DNA of 64,000 nt from Epiperipatus broadwayi. Its lineage: Eukaryota; Onychophora; Udeonychophora; Euonychophora; Peripatidae. Numbering within the stretch: the first letter of the stretch is position 1; every line of letters begins with the position of its first letter. The position numbers and the translations under genes are program-made. A model generated the notes under the pieces. That model was given only the letters and a program-made list of their open reading frames with translations, had not been told where the DNA came from and searched no databases. Of the stretch, positions 23,301-36,399 are shown piece by piece. The stretch spans positions 29,829,510 through 29,893,509 of the forward strand of contig JAQFVV010012394.1 in NCBI GenBank assembly GCA_028023455.1. Reading direction: 5' to 3'.

Positions 23301-24689
23301 CTGATTTAAAAAAATGTTAAAGTTCCACTAATAGCAAAAATGTTAAATTTAAATTAGAGAAGCCATAGAGATATTTAAAAGGCAGATGAGAATGAGAGAG
23401 TGACACCAAGACCATCTCACATCTCATGATTGGCCAGCCTCAGAATTGATGGCAATAGGCAGCATAATAATAACAATTGCCAGGGTGCAAAATTGGAACT
23501 TTAATGAATTTTTTATATCCCAACCTTTATTTATACATAATATTTTATTTACAATAATATCTAATGAATGGGTTAATAAATAATCACTAAACGAATAAAA
23601 CACTGAGAGCACTATTGCAAATAATATTATAATCTCATTAATTCTTATATTTATTGGAAAAGTAAAAAATGTAAGCTCAAATCACCACTTTCCCTTATAT
23701 TATTCAGCAAACTCCCATCCATTTACCATCAAATTCACAATTAAAATTTTAAAAAATTAAAATATTTATATGCCCATCATCATTCTCACAATCCATTTCA
23801 CCACCACACACTCATTTCTAATTACCTTTATAAACATTAGTAACTCATGCTCATTTGTCTTGGTTTTAGATTAACTCTCCTAGCTAGCTCTCTTCTCCCT
23901 TATGATAATCTTTTCTCAGAGGTTTAAAATAGTAAGGCATCAAAATCTATACACTATATTAGGAATTTTTGGTGATAAGTAAATACTATCCCAGGATTAC
24001 ATCCATAGTTGGCCTTGGCTGAATCTAACATAGCCAATGTCTACTTACTGTAAATTTCCAATAATTAAGATTATGTTTTAAATATAAATTCTGAAAATAT
24101 CATATTATAAACACATTGATAATTAAAAAAATTATACTAACACATTCATCTGGCAATGTATTTGAATACAGTGGATGAATAAAGGATTTTATATCCATAC
24201 ACTGCATTCTATGTCACACAATAATACTGCCACATATTATAAACCTTTAATCCAAATATTTGTTGGAAGGTTTGTAGTGATGCTATATTAAAGATGTGAT
24301 ATGTTGGACTATTTCCATTATTTATGCATGAACGTTGAATCTATAGAAAATTTTAAACTTTATTTAAACTTTCCAAATACAAACAAATTGATTTAGTAAC
24401 ACATGAATGGACTATACAGGTTAGTATTTACACAATGATTTAAGTAGTATTATTCTACACTCTTCTACAGGTGTTGCTGGCCTTTATGCACAGTAACAAT
24501 ATTCACTTAGAAGTTGAATTCACATCTTTAGATGCTTGAATATCAAATTTAAGGCAAACACTCTACTTCTGTCAAAGCCAACATATAGTAGAAATTTGAT
24601 ATACTTATTTATATATGAAGGTTGGTTAAAATTCTCTTGAGTCCTTCAATTTTGTTTTACTGGTGCTATTTATTTTTATTTTTTTTTTC
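23301..24689. other. Unassigned AT-rich DNA
   Basis: No gene or recognisable repeat is visible. The right end may include 3' UTR of the Penelope-like copy that follows on the minus strand. Confidence 0.5.
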
Positions 24690-26020
24690 TAAAAGTAATT
24701 TTAATTAGAGACTTTCATACATTGTTTATTGCCTCACTGGCTTGACATACATAATTATTTACCATTGTTATATGAACAGCTTCTTCAATTTTCTTCTATG
24801 CATTTTTTTGTCTTTATCCAATATCTTTGTATTTTCCCAATTAAGCATATGGTCACTAGTACATACATGATCTACTATGGTAGACATCTGTTTTTCTCTT
24901 TTAACCATTATATTGTTATCTTTCAATCAGTGTTCAACAGGGCAACAGATGTCACAAATATAATTTATTTCACATTCACATGGTATTTTAAAGATGCAGT
25001 TTTTGTACTTAAGTATCTCCAGTTTATACTTAGTGGAAATAAGCATGCCTCCTAAGTGTGGTATGGTCTTGGAAAGCAGTTCTAATGTTATATTGAGTGC
25101 AGATTTTCCTTAATTTGTTCGCCATTCCTGGTGTTTATGGATTCACTACCATACCAATAATAGTTTTCTCTTATGTAGTCTTTTTTGTGATGTCCATTGA
25201 AAGTTTTATTGATGACAGCTGATGAATAACTATTCTTCATAAGCATTTGTTCTATGAGAATATATTTCCAAATCACTGGTTTCTGAACAAACCTCTTTTT
25301 CTCTGTTCTATAATGATAATACAATTCCTTGTTTAGTACATCTTATATGATTGAATGTATATGCCAAGTGCTTGCCAGTGTGTGTTGGTTTCCTGTACAC
25401 TTTTGTTTTTACTTTGCCCTCAGGTACTTTTGTGACAAGAACATCCAAAAATGCCAATTTTTGTTCTTGTCCTGATTCCATTTGTGAATTTAACTGTAGA
25501 AGATATGTTGTTAATGTGCATTCAGAATGACTGTAATTTTACCTCACCATGTTTCCATACTACAAATATGTCAAGATACCAAAGTCATACTTTAGGTGAA
25601 CATGGATTGTATTTATGGCTGTGGTTTTAAGTTCTTTGATGTAAATTTTGCTGAGCAACCCTTGATTTTGTTGGAAGAATTCTGAGTTATATTGAAAGTA
25701 TGTTGTTATGCAGAATGTTAATTATTCCATTATAATATTAATAGATAGAGCTGTTCTACTTTGTAGACTATTATCATCATATAACCTTTTCCTTACAATA
25801 GACAATGCCTCATCACATGGTACATTTGTAAACAGACTTTCCACATCAAAGCTTACTAATATATTAGTTCTTTCCATTTTCATGTTCCTGAATAATTATA
25901 CAAAGTGCTTAGAATCCCTTATGAAATACTATGTCCTGTACACCAATGGGCTAAGAACATTGAGAAGAAATCTTGACAAATTGTGAAATGATGAATTTCT
26001 AGAACAATGTCCCATTATGT
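24690..26020 (-). pseudogene. Penelope-like element K1: RT plus GIY-YIG remnant
   Basis: On the minus strand, in several frames: LVSFDVESLFTNVPCDEAL (RT motif A region, near 25,840), then LAFLDVLVTKVPEGK and VYRKPTHTGKHLAYTFNH (near 25,430), then NIRTAFQDHTTLRR and FKIPCECEINYI (near 24,980), then a charged helix with NWENTKILDKDKK. These are the ordered landmarks of Penelope-like polyproteins: RT with the FDV..L.TNVP and FLDV motifs, the RKPTHTD-like segment, the Cys-rich linker and the GIY-YIG nuclease. Numerous stops and frameshifts make it inactive. It lies head to head with K2. Confidence 0.8.
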
Positions 26021-26059
26021 TAGTTCTAGAAATTTACCATGTCAAAATGTTCCATTATG

Positions 26060-26440
26060 TTAGTTCTAGAAAGGGATTCTAAGCACTTTGTAGAATTAGT
26101 CAGAAACATGAAAATGGAAAAAACTGACATATTGATAAGCTTTGATGTGGAATGTCTGCTTACAAATATATCATGTGATGAGGCATTGTCTATTGTAAGG
26201 AAAATATTACAATAAAATTATTAACAATTTGCATAAACATACATTCAATATAACTCAGAATTCTTCCAACAAAATCAAGAATTGACCATGGGAACATCAT
26301 TGTCACCCTTGCTCTGCAACATTTACATGGAAGACCTTGAAACCACAGCCATAAATACAACTCCATGTCCACCTAAAATATGACTTCAATATCTTGATGA
26401 TACATTCATTGTATACATTGATTTAATCTGTTACATAAGA
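26060..26440 (+). pseudogene. Penelope-like element K2: RT fragment, inverted partner of K1
   Basis: Plus-strand remnants include ISFDVECLLTNISCDEAL (near 26,140), SEFFQQNQELTMGTSLSP (motif B, near 26,255), NIYMEDLETTAI and LQYLDDTFIVYID (catalytic Asp pair kept, near 26,390). It starts at the same DSKHFV region where K1 starts on the other strand, so the two are 5'-to-5' partners. It belongs to the same family as K1 by the shared FDVE motif and adjoining bases. Confidence 0.75.
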
Positions 26441-27616
26441 TTGAATATCTGAATGATATAGTTCAATTTATGCTTCTTGAGTTGTTTGAACTTTTGTAAC
26501 TTGAATGAGTTCTTTAAAAAAGTCATAATAGTTGATGTACAAGTTCATTTTTTAATTATCTTTTTGCAGTTTATAGCTTGTATGCATATAATTAAAAGTC
26601 TGAGAAGCTATTGAAAAAGTTTATCTCTAGTAGTTTTTGTCAGATACTTAGTGTTGTGTTATAGCATTGATTGTTCTTTTAGTAGTTACCATGTTGCAGC
26701 ATATAAATGGGGGTTTGTTACGATTTTATCTCAATTCCTTATTTGTATTAATTTATTGTGAAAGCCCTGGTATTATTTCCTATTATAAAATTGCATCTTG
26801 TACACCCTATTGCATATAGTATAAAAGTAGCTGCTCTAAAGTTTGGTATTGATTTTGTTTTGTATGCAGAAATTATATTTTCAATTGATGTGTTAGGTTT
26901 TCCATATGTGTCAAAATTGTTTTTCTTATGTTTTTGAGTGCTGTACGTTGATATAGTATGTGTTTTAGGGTTTCTTCTGATCAATTACACAGTCTGAAAA
27001 AAGGATCTATTGTGAAGTACATTCTCTTGTGATACAGAAAATAGTTTGTGGGCATAGTAATGAGATTTAATTTCAAAATAAAGTCAAAAAACTTTGGTTC
27101 CAGAGCCCATTTTTTTTATTATTATAGTAATCTTTTGTTGTTTATTCCTAACATTGGTGCTACATCATTAATATTATTTATTTCATTTGTGAGATCATAG
27201 ATATTTCCATATGAATATTTGTTTGTATATTGTTCAGGTATGTTTGCCATGGTTTTAAATTCTTAAATAATTGTTGATATGTATGATTGAGTTGGAGGTG
27301 GATAATCATTTGAGATGATTTGCACAAGGTGTTTTAGTTTTGTGAATTGTTTTAAAGTGGTAATTATGAGATTCCTTTGTTTTTGGATGTGAAATATGTT
27401 GATATTGTGTAAATCTAGTCCATTTTTAATGAGTAGTTGATTGAGCCTTCTTGTTGAAATTGCTACTGTTTTGGACCATAGTAGTTTATTACAGATGGTT
27501 TTTATTTTTGATTTAAAAACTTTTGAGATAGATATAATTGGTAAATAATAAACTATTTTTGTTATTATGAGGTGGTTTATCAGCTGTACCTTGGAATATC
27601 TGGATAAATATGTTTT

Positions 27617-28961
27617 TCATAATGAGTTTACTACTTTTTTGACCTCCTTTTTTAGTTTATTTTGTATGTGGCATCTCATTCCTGTACGTCCCATATGGAA
27701 AGGAAAACCAAGAAAAAAAGTTGGTTTTGATTGATATGTGTTTGAGCACAGCTTTACAGTAAATAGTGACCATGCTGTTTTTGTGGGGTTAAATTTCAGT
27801 TTATATTGCTTGATATAGTCTTCAGGAAGGTTTTGCAACTGGGTGAGTTGTTTTTTTTTTGATGATAGGAAAACAGTAACATCATCCATATATTCTAAGC
27901 ATGGTATGTGTTCTGAAGTGTCTGGTATCTGTATTCCAGTAAAAGATTGTTCTATTTTTGAATCAGAGGGTTAATATATAGTATTAATATTAATGAGCTG
28001 AGAGGTGATCCTTGAGATATTGATTGTGTAGGAGTAAATGATGGGGGAGTTTCTTCCATTGATAGTTATTTGGATTTCATGATTTAGAAGTAAGTTTGCT
28101 ATTAGATATAGATGAGTTTTGGGTATATCAGTGTTATTGAGCATTTCTAGAAGTATAGATATATCTATTGATTCAAATGTTGCCTCAATATCTAATTGTA
28201 CAGCTATGGAGATATATTTTTTTTGTTTTCTTATCCATGCTAGGATTGTTTTAAAGAACAGAGATGCTTGTGCTGTTGATGAATTTTTTTGCAAATTGGT
28301 ATTTTGAAATAAGAATTGTTATGTGTGGCTCGATTTCTTGCTTTATGATTTTTTCTATGATTTTAATTGGCAATGGCCACATGGATATAGGTCATAAATT
28401 AGTTAGTGAGGGAGTAATGTGTTTTGTTTTGTTGAAAGGAACAATGGCAATTGGGAACACTCCTTCCATGTACTCTATTTTTTGAGTTAGAAGGTTTGCT
28501 AAATTGCATAAATATTTGGCAGTGAATTGACTAATGTCTTTTAAGACAAAATCTGGAATTCTGGGGCTACCTGGATGGCATGCATCTGGTATACTGTTTA
28601 GTTTTTCTATAAAAACATTTGTGTTAAAAGGTGTTTTTGTTTCTGTTGGGCCAAATAAATCTGGTTTATTTGTTTGTAGTTGTCTTGTTTGAAGTTTTTG
28701 CTTGAAATATTGGTATATGGGCAAAATCATGTTGTGACCTGCAAATATTCTTTGATTTGGGTGTATTACCATTGGTACTTTGATGGCTTGTGGTCTTCCA
28801 AGTGCCCATATAATGTATTTCCTTGTCCAAGTGTGTGGTTTTGTAAAACATAGTTTGCTTTTTTTAATTTTGAGGTAGCTTTTAAGGGTATCACATGCAT
28901 TATTGTATGCATGTGTAAGTTTATATATGTATTTTTGTGTTTGCTTTGAAGGGTTAATCAT
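27617..28961 (-). pseudogene. Reverse transcriptase of L1/Tx1-like element
   Basis: The N-terminal part (28,961-28,392) reads WALGRPQAIKVP, then CHPGSPRIPDF and EGVFPIAIVPFNKTK, matching the pre-RT region where K-x-G is expected. Motif A appears as AVQLDIEATFESID (about 28,190), motif B is degraded (ISRITSQ, near 28,010), and the catalytic box is LEYMDDVTVFL (near 27,880). At least one stop and two frameshifts separate these pieces. Confidence 0.72.
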
Positions 28962-29100
28962 GGTTAATCATTTATGAATTTCATCTGCAAGTGCTAGTAT
29001 TTTTGATGGTGGTGGTTGCTTCATTACTATATGATTAATATTAAATGAAATAATGTTTATAAATGCTATATATTGTTGTACAGGATTGAGTTTCATTTTT

Positions 29101-29870
29101 TTAAGTTTGTTTATCATGATGTAGGTTTCTGAAAAAATAAATTTGGGTGTGTTTTCTGGTAATAGAACTCGTTCTTGTAAGTGGAAGTGTTGATGTTTGA
29201 ACATCATTGGAGTTAATTGTTATTGTATATGCTGAGTGATCTGAGAAAGTTGAGGGTGTAAGTTTTATTGTTACCTGATGGTGAAGCATTGGTGAGTAGA
29301 AACATAAATCAATTAGTGAAGGGAATCGGCCATTGTGAAAGGAAATTGCATTTTCTGGTAGGAATCCATGTGCATTCATGTGTGGTATGGATATTTAGTG
29401 AAGCCATCATTCTGTGAATTCCTTGTACATTGTGTTAAAATCGCCTATTAGTATTGTTGGATTTGCTGTGTTTGCTAGCATGGAATTAATGTTTGCTACT
29501 ATGGTATTGATTTTGTTGTGTTGTATTGGCATGTAGATAAATATTATATTAATAATTATAATTTTATGTTGAAAAGTTGTAATAAGCATATTAGAATCAA
29601 TATATATTATTTTAAAAGTAATGAAAAAACACTTTGTGGTAATTAGAATAGCAGTACCTGCTGAGGAAGATGATGAATCTCTTGAGCAAGCACAAAATCC
29701 TTCTTTACTTAGATATTTAGCTGGTTCTATTTTAGATCCAGTGTACATTTTTGTTTCCAGTAATCCAAGTATGTGTGATTGTGCATTTTTGATCCATTGT
29801 TTAAGTTTATTAACTTTTGTCATTGAGTTCAGGCCTCTTACAATAATTGCTCCAATTTTTTAATTTCATT
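29101..29870 (-). pseudogene. Endonuclease domain of L1/Tx1-like element
   Basis: Motifs in order: VRGLNSMTKVNKLKQW, ILGLLETKMY (catalytic Glu), AILITTKCFF, ILIGDFNTM (Asp/Asn) and TFSDHSAYTI (Asp-His). These are the signature boxes of an APE-type endonuclease. A stop near 29,405 and a shift split it into two frames. Confidence 0.75.
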
Positions 29871-30000
29871 ATGTTTAAGTATTGTTCATGATTGTGTGTT
29901 AATTATTATGGTAATTATTTATGGTTGCTCTTGAGCATCCTAATAATTTAGTTTTAAATCTGCATCTGATGTGCTGTTTGTGTCATCTAGCTGTGAGTAA

Positions 30001-31233
30001 CTAGAATTGTGATATTGTTCTGTTTTCACTTTCTTGATCCTTTTGGTTTTTTTTTGTTCTTCTGGGTGGTCTTCTTTTCTGCTCTTGGTTAGTTGGTAAA
30101 CTTAGTGATGAATTTGTGCTGAGATCTTCTATTATTTCTTGAGATGGGTTATTTCTGATTGCAAGTCTTGTCAGGGCTATTTTTTCATTATTTGTTGCCA
30201 TTTGTTTATCTGGTATTTTATTTTTGCTTTTATTTTTTTTAATTGATATATCTAAAAGCATATCAGTGTTATTATAATTTTGATTAGTATCATTTTTATT
30301 AGCTATTTCAAGTTTATTTGTTTTCATCTGGTTGTTTTGATGTTTTTGTTTCTTCAAGTTGAATTTCATTTTTATTATTTTTGTTGGCCTAATTTCCATT
30401 ACAATCGATTGCTAAATGTCCTCAACTCTTGCATGCAAAGCATTGTGATATTAATCCCTTTATATAAAAAGTTAATACTGCATCTTGATCTATTATTTGA
30501 GTGGGTATATTTTCTGGGTCAATATTTTCATTTAATTTTACTTTAAAATTAAAGCTATTAATAGGTGTATCGTTTAGAAAAATTTGCTTCATATATATTG
30601 CTTTGCCATAAGATTGAATTAGATGATTAAAGTCTTGTATATTGTACCCGAAATACATGTTTTTGATAATGCCTGCGATATAATTTTGTAAACTTGGATC
30701 TACTATTATTAGGGTGTAGTTTTTTAGTGTCTTAACCAGAGTTTGAAATCTTGTTTGTTGGTGTTCATCATAAAAATCGAGAGCAATGTATTTATTGTTG
30801 GGATGTTCTCCAATATTTGCAATAATATCCCACAGATTTTTTTTGTTAACTCATCATATAATAATTCTCTTGGAAATTGATAGAGTGTTAGGTTTTTGTC
30901 TGTGACCGCTAGAACTATTGATTTTATTGAAAATAATTTTTTGAATGTATTGAAAAGTTTTTTAGGAATAGTGTTGTTAAAGTTAGTGTTGATTAACTGT
31001 AATTCTTCTTTGCTCCATAGGTTGGTAGAGGGGGGGTCTGTAATATCACTGTTTACTAGATTTAGATCATCAATATCTGTTAAGTTTACTTTTCTAAAGT
31101 GGCTAGTTTGTGTTTTTTCTATAACATGCTGCTTATTGTTTCATTTTGCAGTGTTAGCATAGGTTAATTTAATATTGTTGGATTTGTTATTTTTTTCACT
31201 GTCTGACTCAATATTTTCTTCTAAAGACGCCAT
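30001..31233 (-). pseudogene. ORF1 (gag-like, CCHC zinc knuckle) of L1/Tx1-like element
   Basis: It starts at ATG 31,233 (MASLEENIESDSEK). Stops and frameshifts break it near 31,144 and 30,420. A middle stretch NIQDFNHLIQSYGKAIYMKQ precedes a zinc knuckle: C-F-A-C-K-S, a stop, then GHLAIDC, giving the CX2CX4HX4C spacing with one position turned to a stop. The C-terminus (30,399-30,001) is basic and Asn/Lys-rich. It is the probable RNA-binding protein of the element. Confidence 0.7.
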
Positions 31234-31445
31234 GGCATTCTATTTTGTGTAAAAGTTATATTTATATTAAAAATACAATTTTACTTACTTTTTCTACATG
31301 AAAAAAATTTCAGATGTTTGGAAATGGTATCTTTTTTTATTTAAATATTTTTAATAAAAAAAAATCACTTTGTAGGCTAATAACTTTTAATCTTAATTGA
31401 GAGCTATAGTCCTCATGTTCTTTTCCGAATAAGAGCAGGACCGCA

Positions 31446-31698
<253 letters not shown>

Positions 31699-31724
31699 TT
31701 TCAACAGTAAGCTTTATTTGTCTT

Positions 31725-32215
31725 AAAGGGTTAGAAGAGTTTACATAGCTTGGATTGCTGTGTTTACATGGGCAATCCATAGTTCTAGGTTTCATATATA
31801 TGCGTATTTATTGTTTTACACAGGATTACAGAAATTTTTACATGCTGTGAATTCGTTACAAGGTTTTACATAACTTGGATTGCTATGGTTACATGGGGAA
31901 TCCATAGATGTAGGTTTACATATATAAAAGTTGATTTATTGATTTACATGAGATTCCCAAAAAAATTGTCATGCTGTGGATTAGTTACAAGAGTTTTTAC
32001 TTGTTTTGGATTGCTGTGGTTTCATTGGTGATCCATAGGTGTAGGTTTATGTATGTAAAAATTTATTTATGCTGTGGATTAGTTAGAAGGGTTTTACATT
32101 TACATAACTTAGATTGCTGTGGTTACATGGGTAGTCTGTAATTTTACATATGTAAATTTTGTTTTATTGGTTTACACAAGATTGCATAAATTTTACATGA
32201 TCTGGACTATTGTAT
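31725..32215. repeat. Minisatellite, about four units of 100-130 bp
   Basis: The block GGATTGCTGTGGTTACATGG recurs, with changes, at 31,752, 31,877, 32,008 and 32,111, each followed by an ATCCATAG-TTTACATAT-type segment. Spacings are 125, 131 and 103 bp, so the last interval has a deletion. Confidence 0.75.
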
Positions 32216-32488
32216 CTACAGATGCAATACAAATTTAGCTTCATATGTGGTTGAGTTGCCTTGGTAACATAGATGACAACTAGAAATTTCCATGGTAGTG
32301 AAGTCTGGTCTGGTGTTGTGAAATCAATATCAGTATTTTTATTTTTTATGATATCTTCTTTGGATTACCAGGTTTCTCTTGGTTTCATTGGCAATGTGGT
32401 TTGGGCAGGGTATTGGTGTGAGTGGAAGGCATGGTGGGATTATGCTGTCTATTTTCTGGTGCATGTAAATAGATGAGTGCAGAGAGGT

Positions 32489-32805
32489 GGTAGCATAGCT
32501 ATGTTAGAATTGTTTGCAATTGTTAAGTTGGACTTTTAGGTAGGCTGGTCAGACTCTGGGTCTATGTGTTAGAGGTCAGAACAAAGTAAGGCTTTTGATG
32601 AAGTTTAAGAATGAGATCCATGTGTAGAGTGTCCTGATATCCAGAGAGGGCTGGTACAGCTATATTCGAACTGGTTGCAACTGTTGAGTTAGAGTTTGCA
32701 GTTGGTTGGTCTCTAACTCTGGGTCTGCTGTGTTAGAGATGGTGGCAAAATGAGACTTTCATATGATCTAAGTGTGAGATTCATGGCTAGTGTCCAGAAA
32801 AATTC
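32489..32805. repeat. Two-unit tandem repeat of about 156 bp
   Basis: Two units (starting about 32,489 and 32,648) share GGTA-CATAGCTAT, TTGCAA-TGTT, ACTCTGGGTCT-TGTGTTAGAG and a common end GTGTCC-AGA. They are diverged by roughly a fifth by eye. No coding meaning is seen. Confidence 0.65.
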
Positions 32806-32960
32806 TAGGCAGATAGTTAGGCTCAGCATTGATATTAGAAGTGAATTATGTTTTTTGAAATTATCTAGTAACTTGAAGATAGTTGAATATTTGAACAGAA
32901 AATTAGAAATTAGTTATCAACAGATTAGAAATTGAAAAAAGTATATAGTTTTTTCTAGCC

Positions 32961-33330
<370 letters not shown>

Positions 33331-33372
33331 TACAAACATGTGTGATTACAACCATATGTAATTGGCACATTA
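33331..33372 (-). mobile_element. Terminal motif of an unidentified repeat with ATT tail
   Basis: This 40-bp segment matches 49,209-49,250 with about five differences. Both sit at the right edge of an (ATT)n tract, and both contain the small inverted repeat GATTACA/TGTAAT. On the minus strand each reads as an element end followed by an (AAT)n tail, the pattern of a SINE or LINE 3' end. Confidence 0.5.
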
Positions 33373-34799
33373 CTCTGCAACCTGTTTTTGACAATTAAAA
33401 TTGAGAGAAATCATCTTTTGAAGTGAAGGCCATTTTAATATTTAACCTTTAGATTTCTACCATTGTATTTAAAAAAAGATATTACCAGTAGTAATGGCCA
33501 TGGTACACATGTATTTTATATAATTTTTTTCTTTTTAAATGATGGTGAGATAGTCCCAGAGAGAGCTATTCATACTCCAATCGATTTCACACAGATCAAA
33601 CCATTTTCATCTTGAGTACACTTTAACACATACCAACATTGATACAGGGTTCAAAATCCTTGAACATCAGAACATATTTACTTTCCATTCAACTTAGTAA
33701 AAACATGTAATCTTTAATTCTTTATATTTTTATTCTCAACATAATTCTAAATATGGAGTTCCTAATAAACATAATTTTTTTGTCCAGCAAAGGTAATGAG
33801 ACTTGGATTCTTAATGATGCTACATTATTAAAAAAGAAAGCATAATACACATACGTACCTGCAGATTTACATACTATGAAGAGAGATGGCTTAACCAAGC
33901 TCAAAATGCAATCCATATACAATGCAAACTATATACAATGCCATACACACACATATATACCTCAATCCCTAACCTTATCTATCCACCTTCAACACTTACC
34001 ATTTAAGCATTATTACTGTTTTTCATTTATTTTATTTTATTACATATTAATTAACCATTTAATAAGCTTGGGTGATTATCATTCCTTCCCACTTTTTTAT
34101 TTATTTATTTAGCTGCATTGCAGACTTACAGATTGTTGCATTTAAATTTAATTATTTAAGCTATTATAATGACAGTCTTATGAGAAGGGTTATTATACTA
34201 ATGGTGGATGTAGTCAATGTACTTTAATCATGGTTACTATTTTATTCTGTCATTCTCAGATGTGTTTAATAGATTTACAAACTAAGAGTTTGCCATAACA
34301 GATTACAACTTCATTTGTTTTCCATGACTTCATTTTGCTTCATGCATTACACATTTATTAATCTCTTTCCATTTCCATTACTTTTTCCCTCTTCACATTT
34401 TCTTTTATTCACATTAATCTTTTATATAGTCTTCTCTATTAAAAATCTAAGGCCATTGTCATTTGGTCAAGCTGACAGATCTGTCGATTATATTTCCCTT
34501 TAAGATAGATTTATCCAGAGGCTGGTTTTTCCTATTCACTAACCTTAGCAAATGAACATTATACACTCACATTTCCTCTGTCTTCTGTGCTATTACAAAT
34601 GTGTTATTCCCATAAAGTTGTTTAACTACATATGCTCCCTCATAAATCAGTTCAAATTTCTTATATATATGTTTTTTCAGGATGACTTACAGGCTGCACT
34701 CTCACCATGAACCCATTTCCTATCCTAAAGGTGGTTTTAGATCACCTTTGACACTGTTTTTTTTACTCCTCCAATCTTTCCAACCAGTTAAGCATTTTC
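33373..34799. other. Unassigned AT-rich DNA
   Basis: No reading frame with recognisable protein character and no RNA gene. The rightmost few hundred bases may be the 3' portion of the gypsy-type element on the minus strand. Confidence 0.5.
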
Positions 34800-35219
34800 T
34801 CAGCATCTTTTCTTCTTTTTTTATCTCATTCCTACTGGTAGCCTGATCTCAAATGGGCACAGAACATTTCTCCCATAATATAATCTAACAGGTTCATATC
34901 TGGTGGATTCATTTTTCAACCAGTTTATCATGTTTATGATTCATGGGATTTCTTTCACCCACTTGTAATGGTTGTCATGCATATAAACATGAAATAAACA
35001 CCCCAACTCCTTCACAATCTGTTCAGATGGATTTGACTGAGGGTTACGAATTTACATCAGTATGAGATTTATTCTTTGTTTCTGAGTTTATATCTTCCAT
35101 TTTCCATATATAGATGGTGTCCCCTGATTTTCTAGGATTTTATCCAGCACTTCCATGACTCTAAAATGCTGCTGTTCTAACACCTTGATGGTTTGCTTTG
35201 TCTTAGCTTTGGTTACTGG

Positions 35220-35734
35220 CTATGTCACTACTAGCTTCAAAAATACATCATAAGCAACTAGGAGGTATTTTATTTTATTGAAACAAGGTAATGGCCTGTA
35301 AAAGTATATTGCTAATAAGCTATTTGGTTGCTGGGCATATATGGGTTGCATTTGTCCTACTCCAGCTACTCCAGATATATTGGGTGGCTTAATATTGGCA
35401 TACATTCCTGGCCAATGAAACCAACGATTGAGCCAACCCTCCACTTTACTTGTTCTATAATGGCCAAATGTTTCATATACGTATTCAATTGTTTCCTCAT
35501 GGTAGCTGGAATAATGATGCATGTCTGTTTTTTTCTCTTGAAAATCTGCTGTAAGAGACCCCTCTTTAAGCAGAAGTGATTTATATCCTTCCATATTGGA
35601 TTCCCTCTAAATTCTGAAATCAGCTGATGCCATAAATAATTTATTATTTGTTTGCAATTACTGTCCTTTTGTTGAGCCTTCTTTAATTTGTGCAAGTTAT
35701 ATTCTATCGGCCCTTGTTTGCATATTTCAGTCAC
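35220..35734 (-). pseudogene. Integrase (zinc finger and start of core) of gypsy-type element
   Basis: Two overlapping frames: one with IPATMRKQLNTYMKHLA, the other with GHYRTSKVEGWLNRWFHWPG followed by MYANI. Together they match the H-x-GH...W-P-x-M spacing of the integrase zinc-binding region. The core start (RPLPCFNKIKYLLVAYDVF) retains the first catalytic Asp. The rest of the core is not readable. Confidence 0.68.
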
Positions 35735-35950
35735 TGTTATGTATACTCCATCACAGGCTTAATGTTGACACTGAGTTATTGAGTATCGGCTTAAAGTGTT
35801 TTCTACATGATTTTCTTTTCCACAGCAGTATACACTTTATAATTAAACTCCTACATGAACAAGTTGCTATTAGCCATAAAGCTGTGATTGAGAAAACTCA
35901 AGGATCTTATGATCAGTCAGTACTATTATTTCAAAGACTACCAAATACTG

Positions 35951-36184
35951 TCAGTATTTTTTATATTCCCACAGAAATTCTAGGGCCACTTTTTCTGTCA
36001 CAGTGTAATTGACTTCTGATCCTTTCAATAGACAGCTAACAAAACAAAAAACCCCATTCTGGCCTCCTCTTATCTGGAACTGAGTAGCTCCTAATCCAAA
36101 CCCATTGCTATACATTTGTATAAAAAATGGCTTGCCAAAATCAGGATATGACAACATTACCTTATCAAATAATCTTTCCTTCAC
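35951..36184 (-). pseudogene. RNase H domain of gypsy-type element
   Basis: KVMLSYPDFGKPFFIQMYSN followed by GFGLGATQFQ corresponds to the start of gypsy RNase H (L-x-x-PDF-x-KPF, then DAS-x-x-GLGA). The first catalytic Asp is replaced by Tyr in MYSN. The end reads LKGSEVNYTVTEKVALEFLW, matching the E-x-NYT-x-T-E-K-E segment. Confidence 0.75.
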
Positions 36185-36399
36185 TTTTTCTAAGTTGCAC
36201 TTATGTTGTTCATTCCATGTCTATGACCTTTTTTTTCTTAGCAAATGTAACAATGGATCCATATCCAGGGGAATCTTTCTATAAAACTGATTATAAAAGT
36301 TACATAACCCAAGAAAATATTTACATGTTTTTTTTTATTCCAAGGCATAGGGAGCTCCTTAATTGCTTGTATTTCTTCAGGAATGGATAATATTTCTTA

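Larger units (their letters stand above)
26700..31233 (-). mobile_element. L1/Tx1-like non-LTR retrotransposon, inactive
   Basis: Minus-strand element in the order ORF1 with CCHC knuckle (31,233-30,001), APE endonuclease (about 29,866-29,150), RT (28,961-27,617) and a C-terminal Cys/His segment (RLCN...EETLKHILYQ, about 27,000). The layout and RT style (LEYMDDVTVFL box, PTKT segment) resemble the L1/Tx1 group, but clade assignment from motifs alone is tentative. All frames are broken several times. The 3' end is not sharply defined. Confidence 0.75.
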
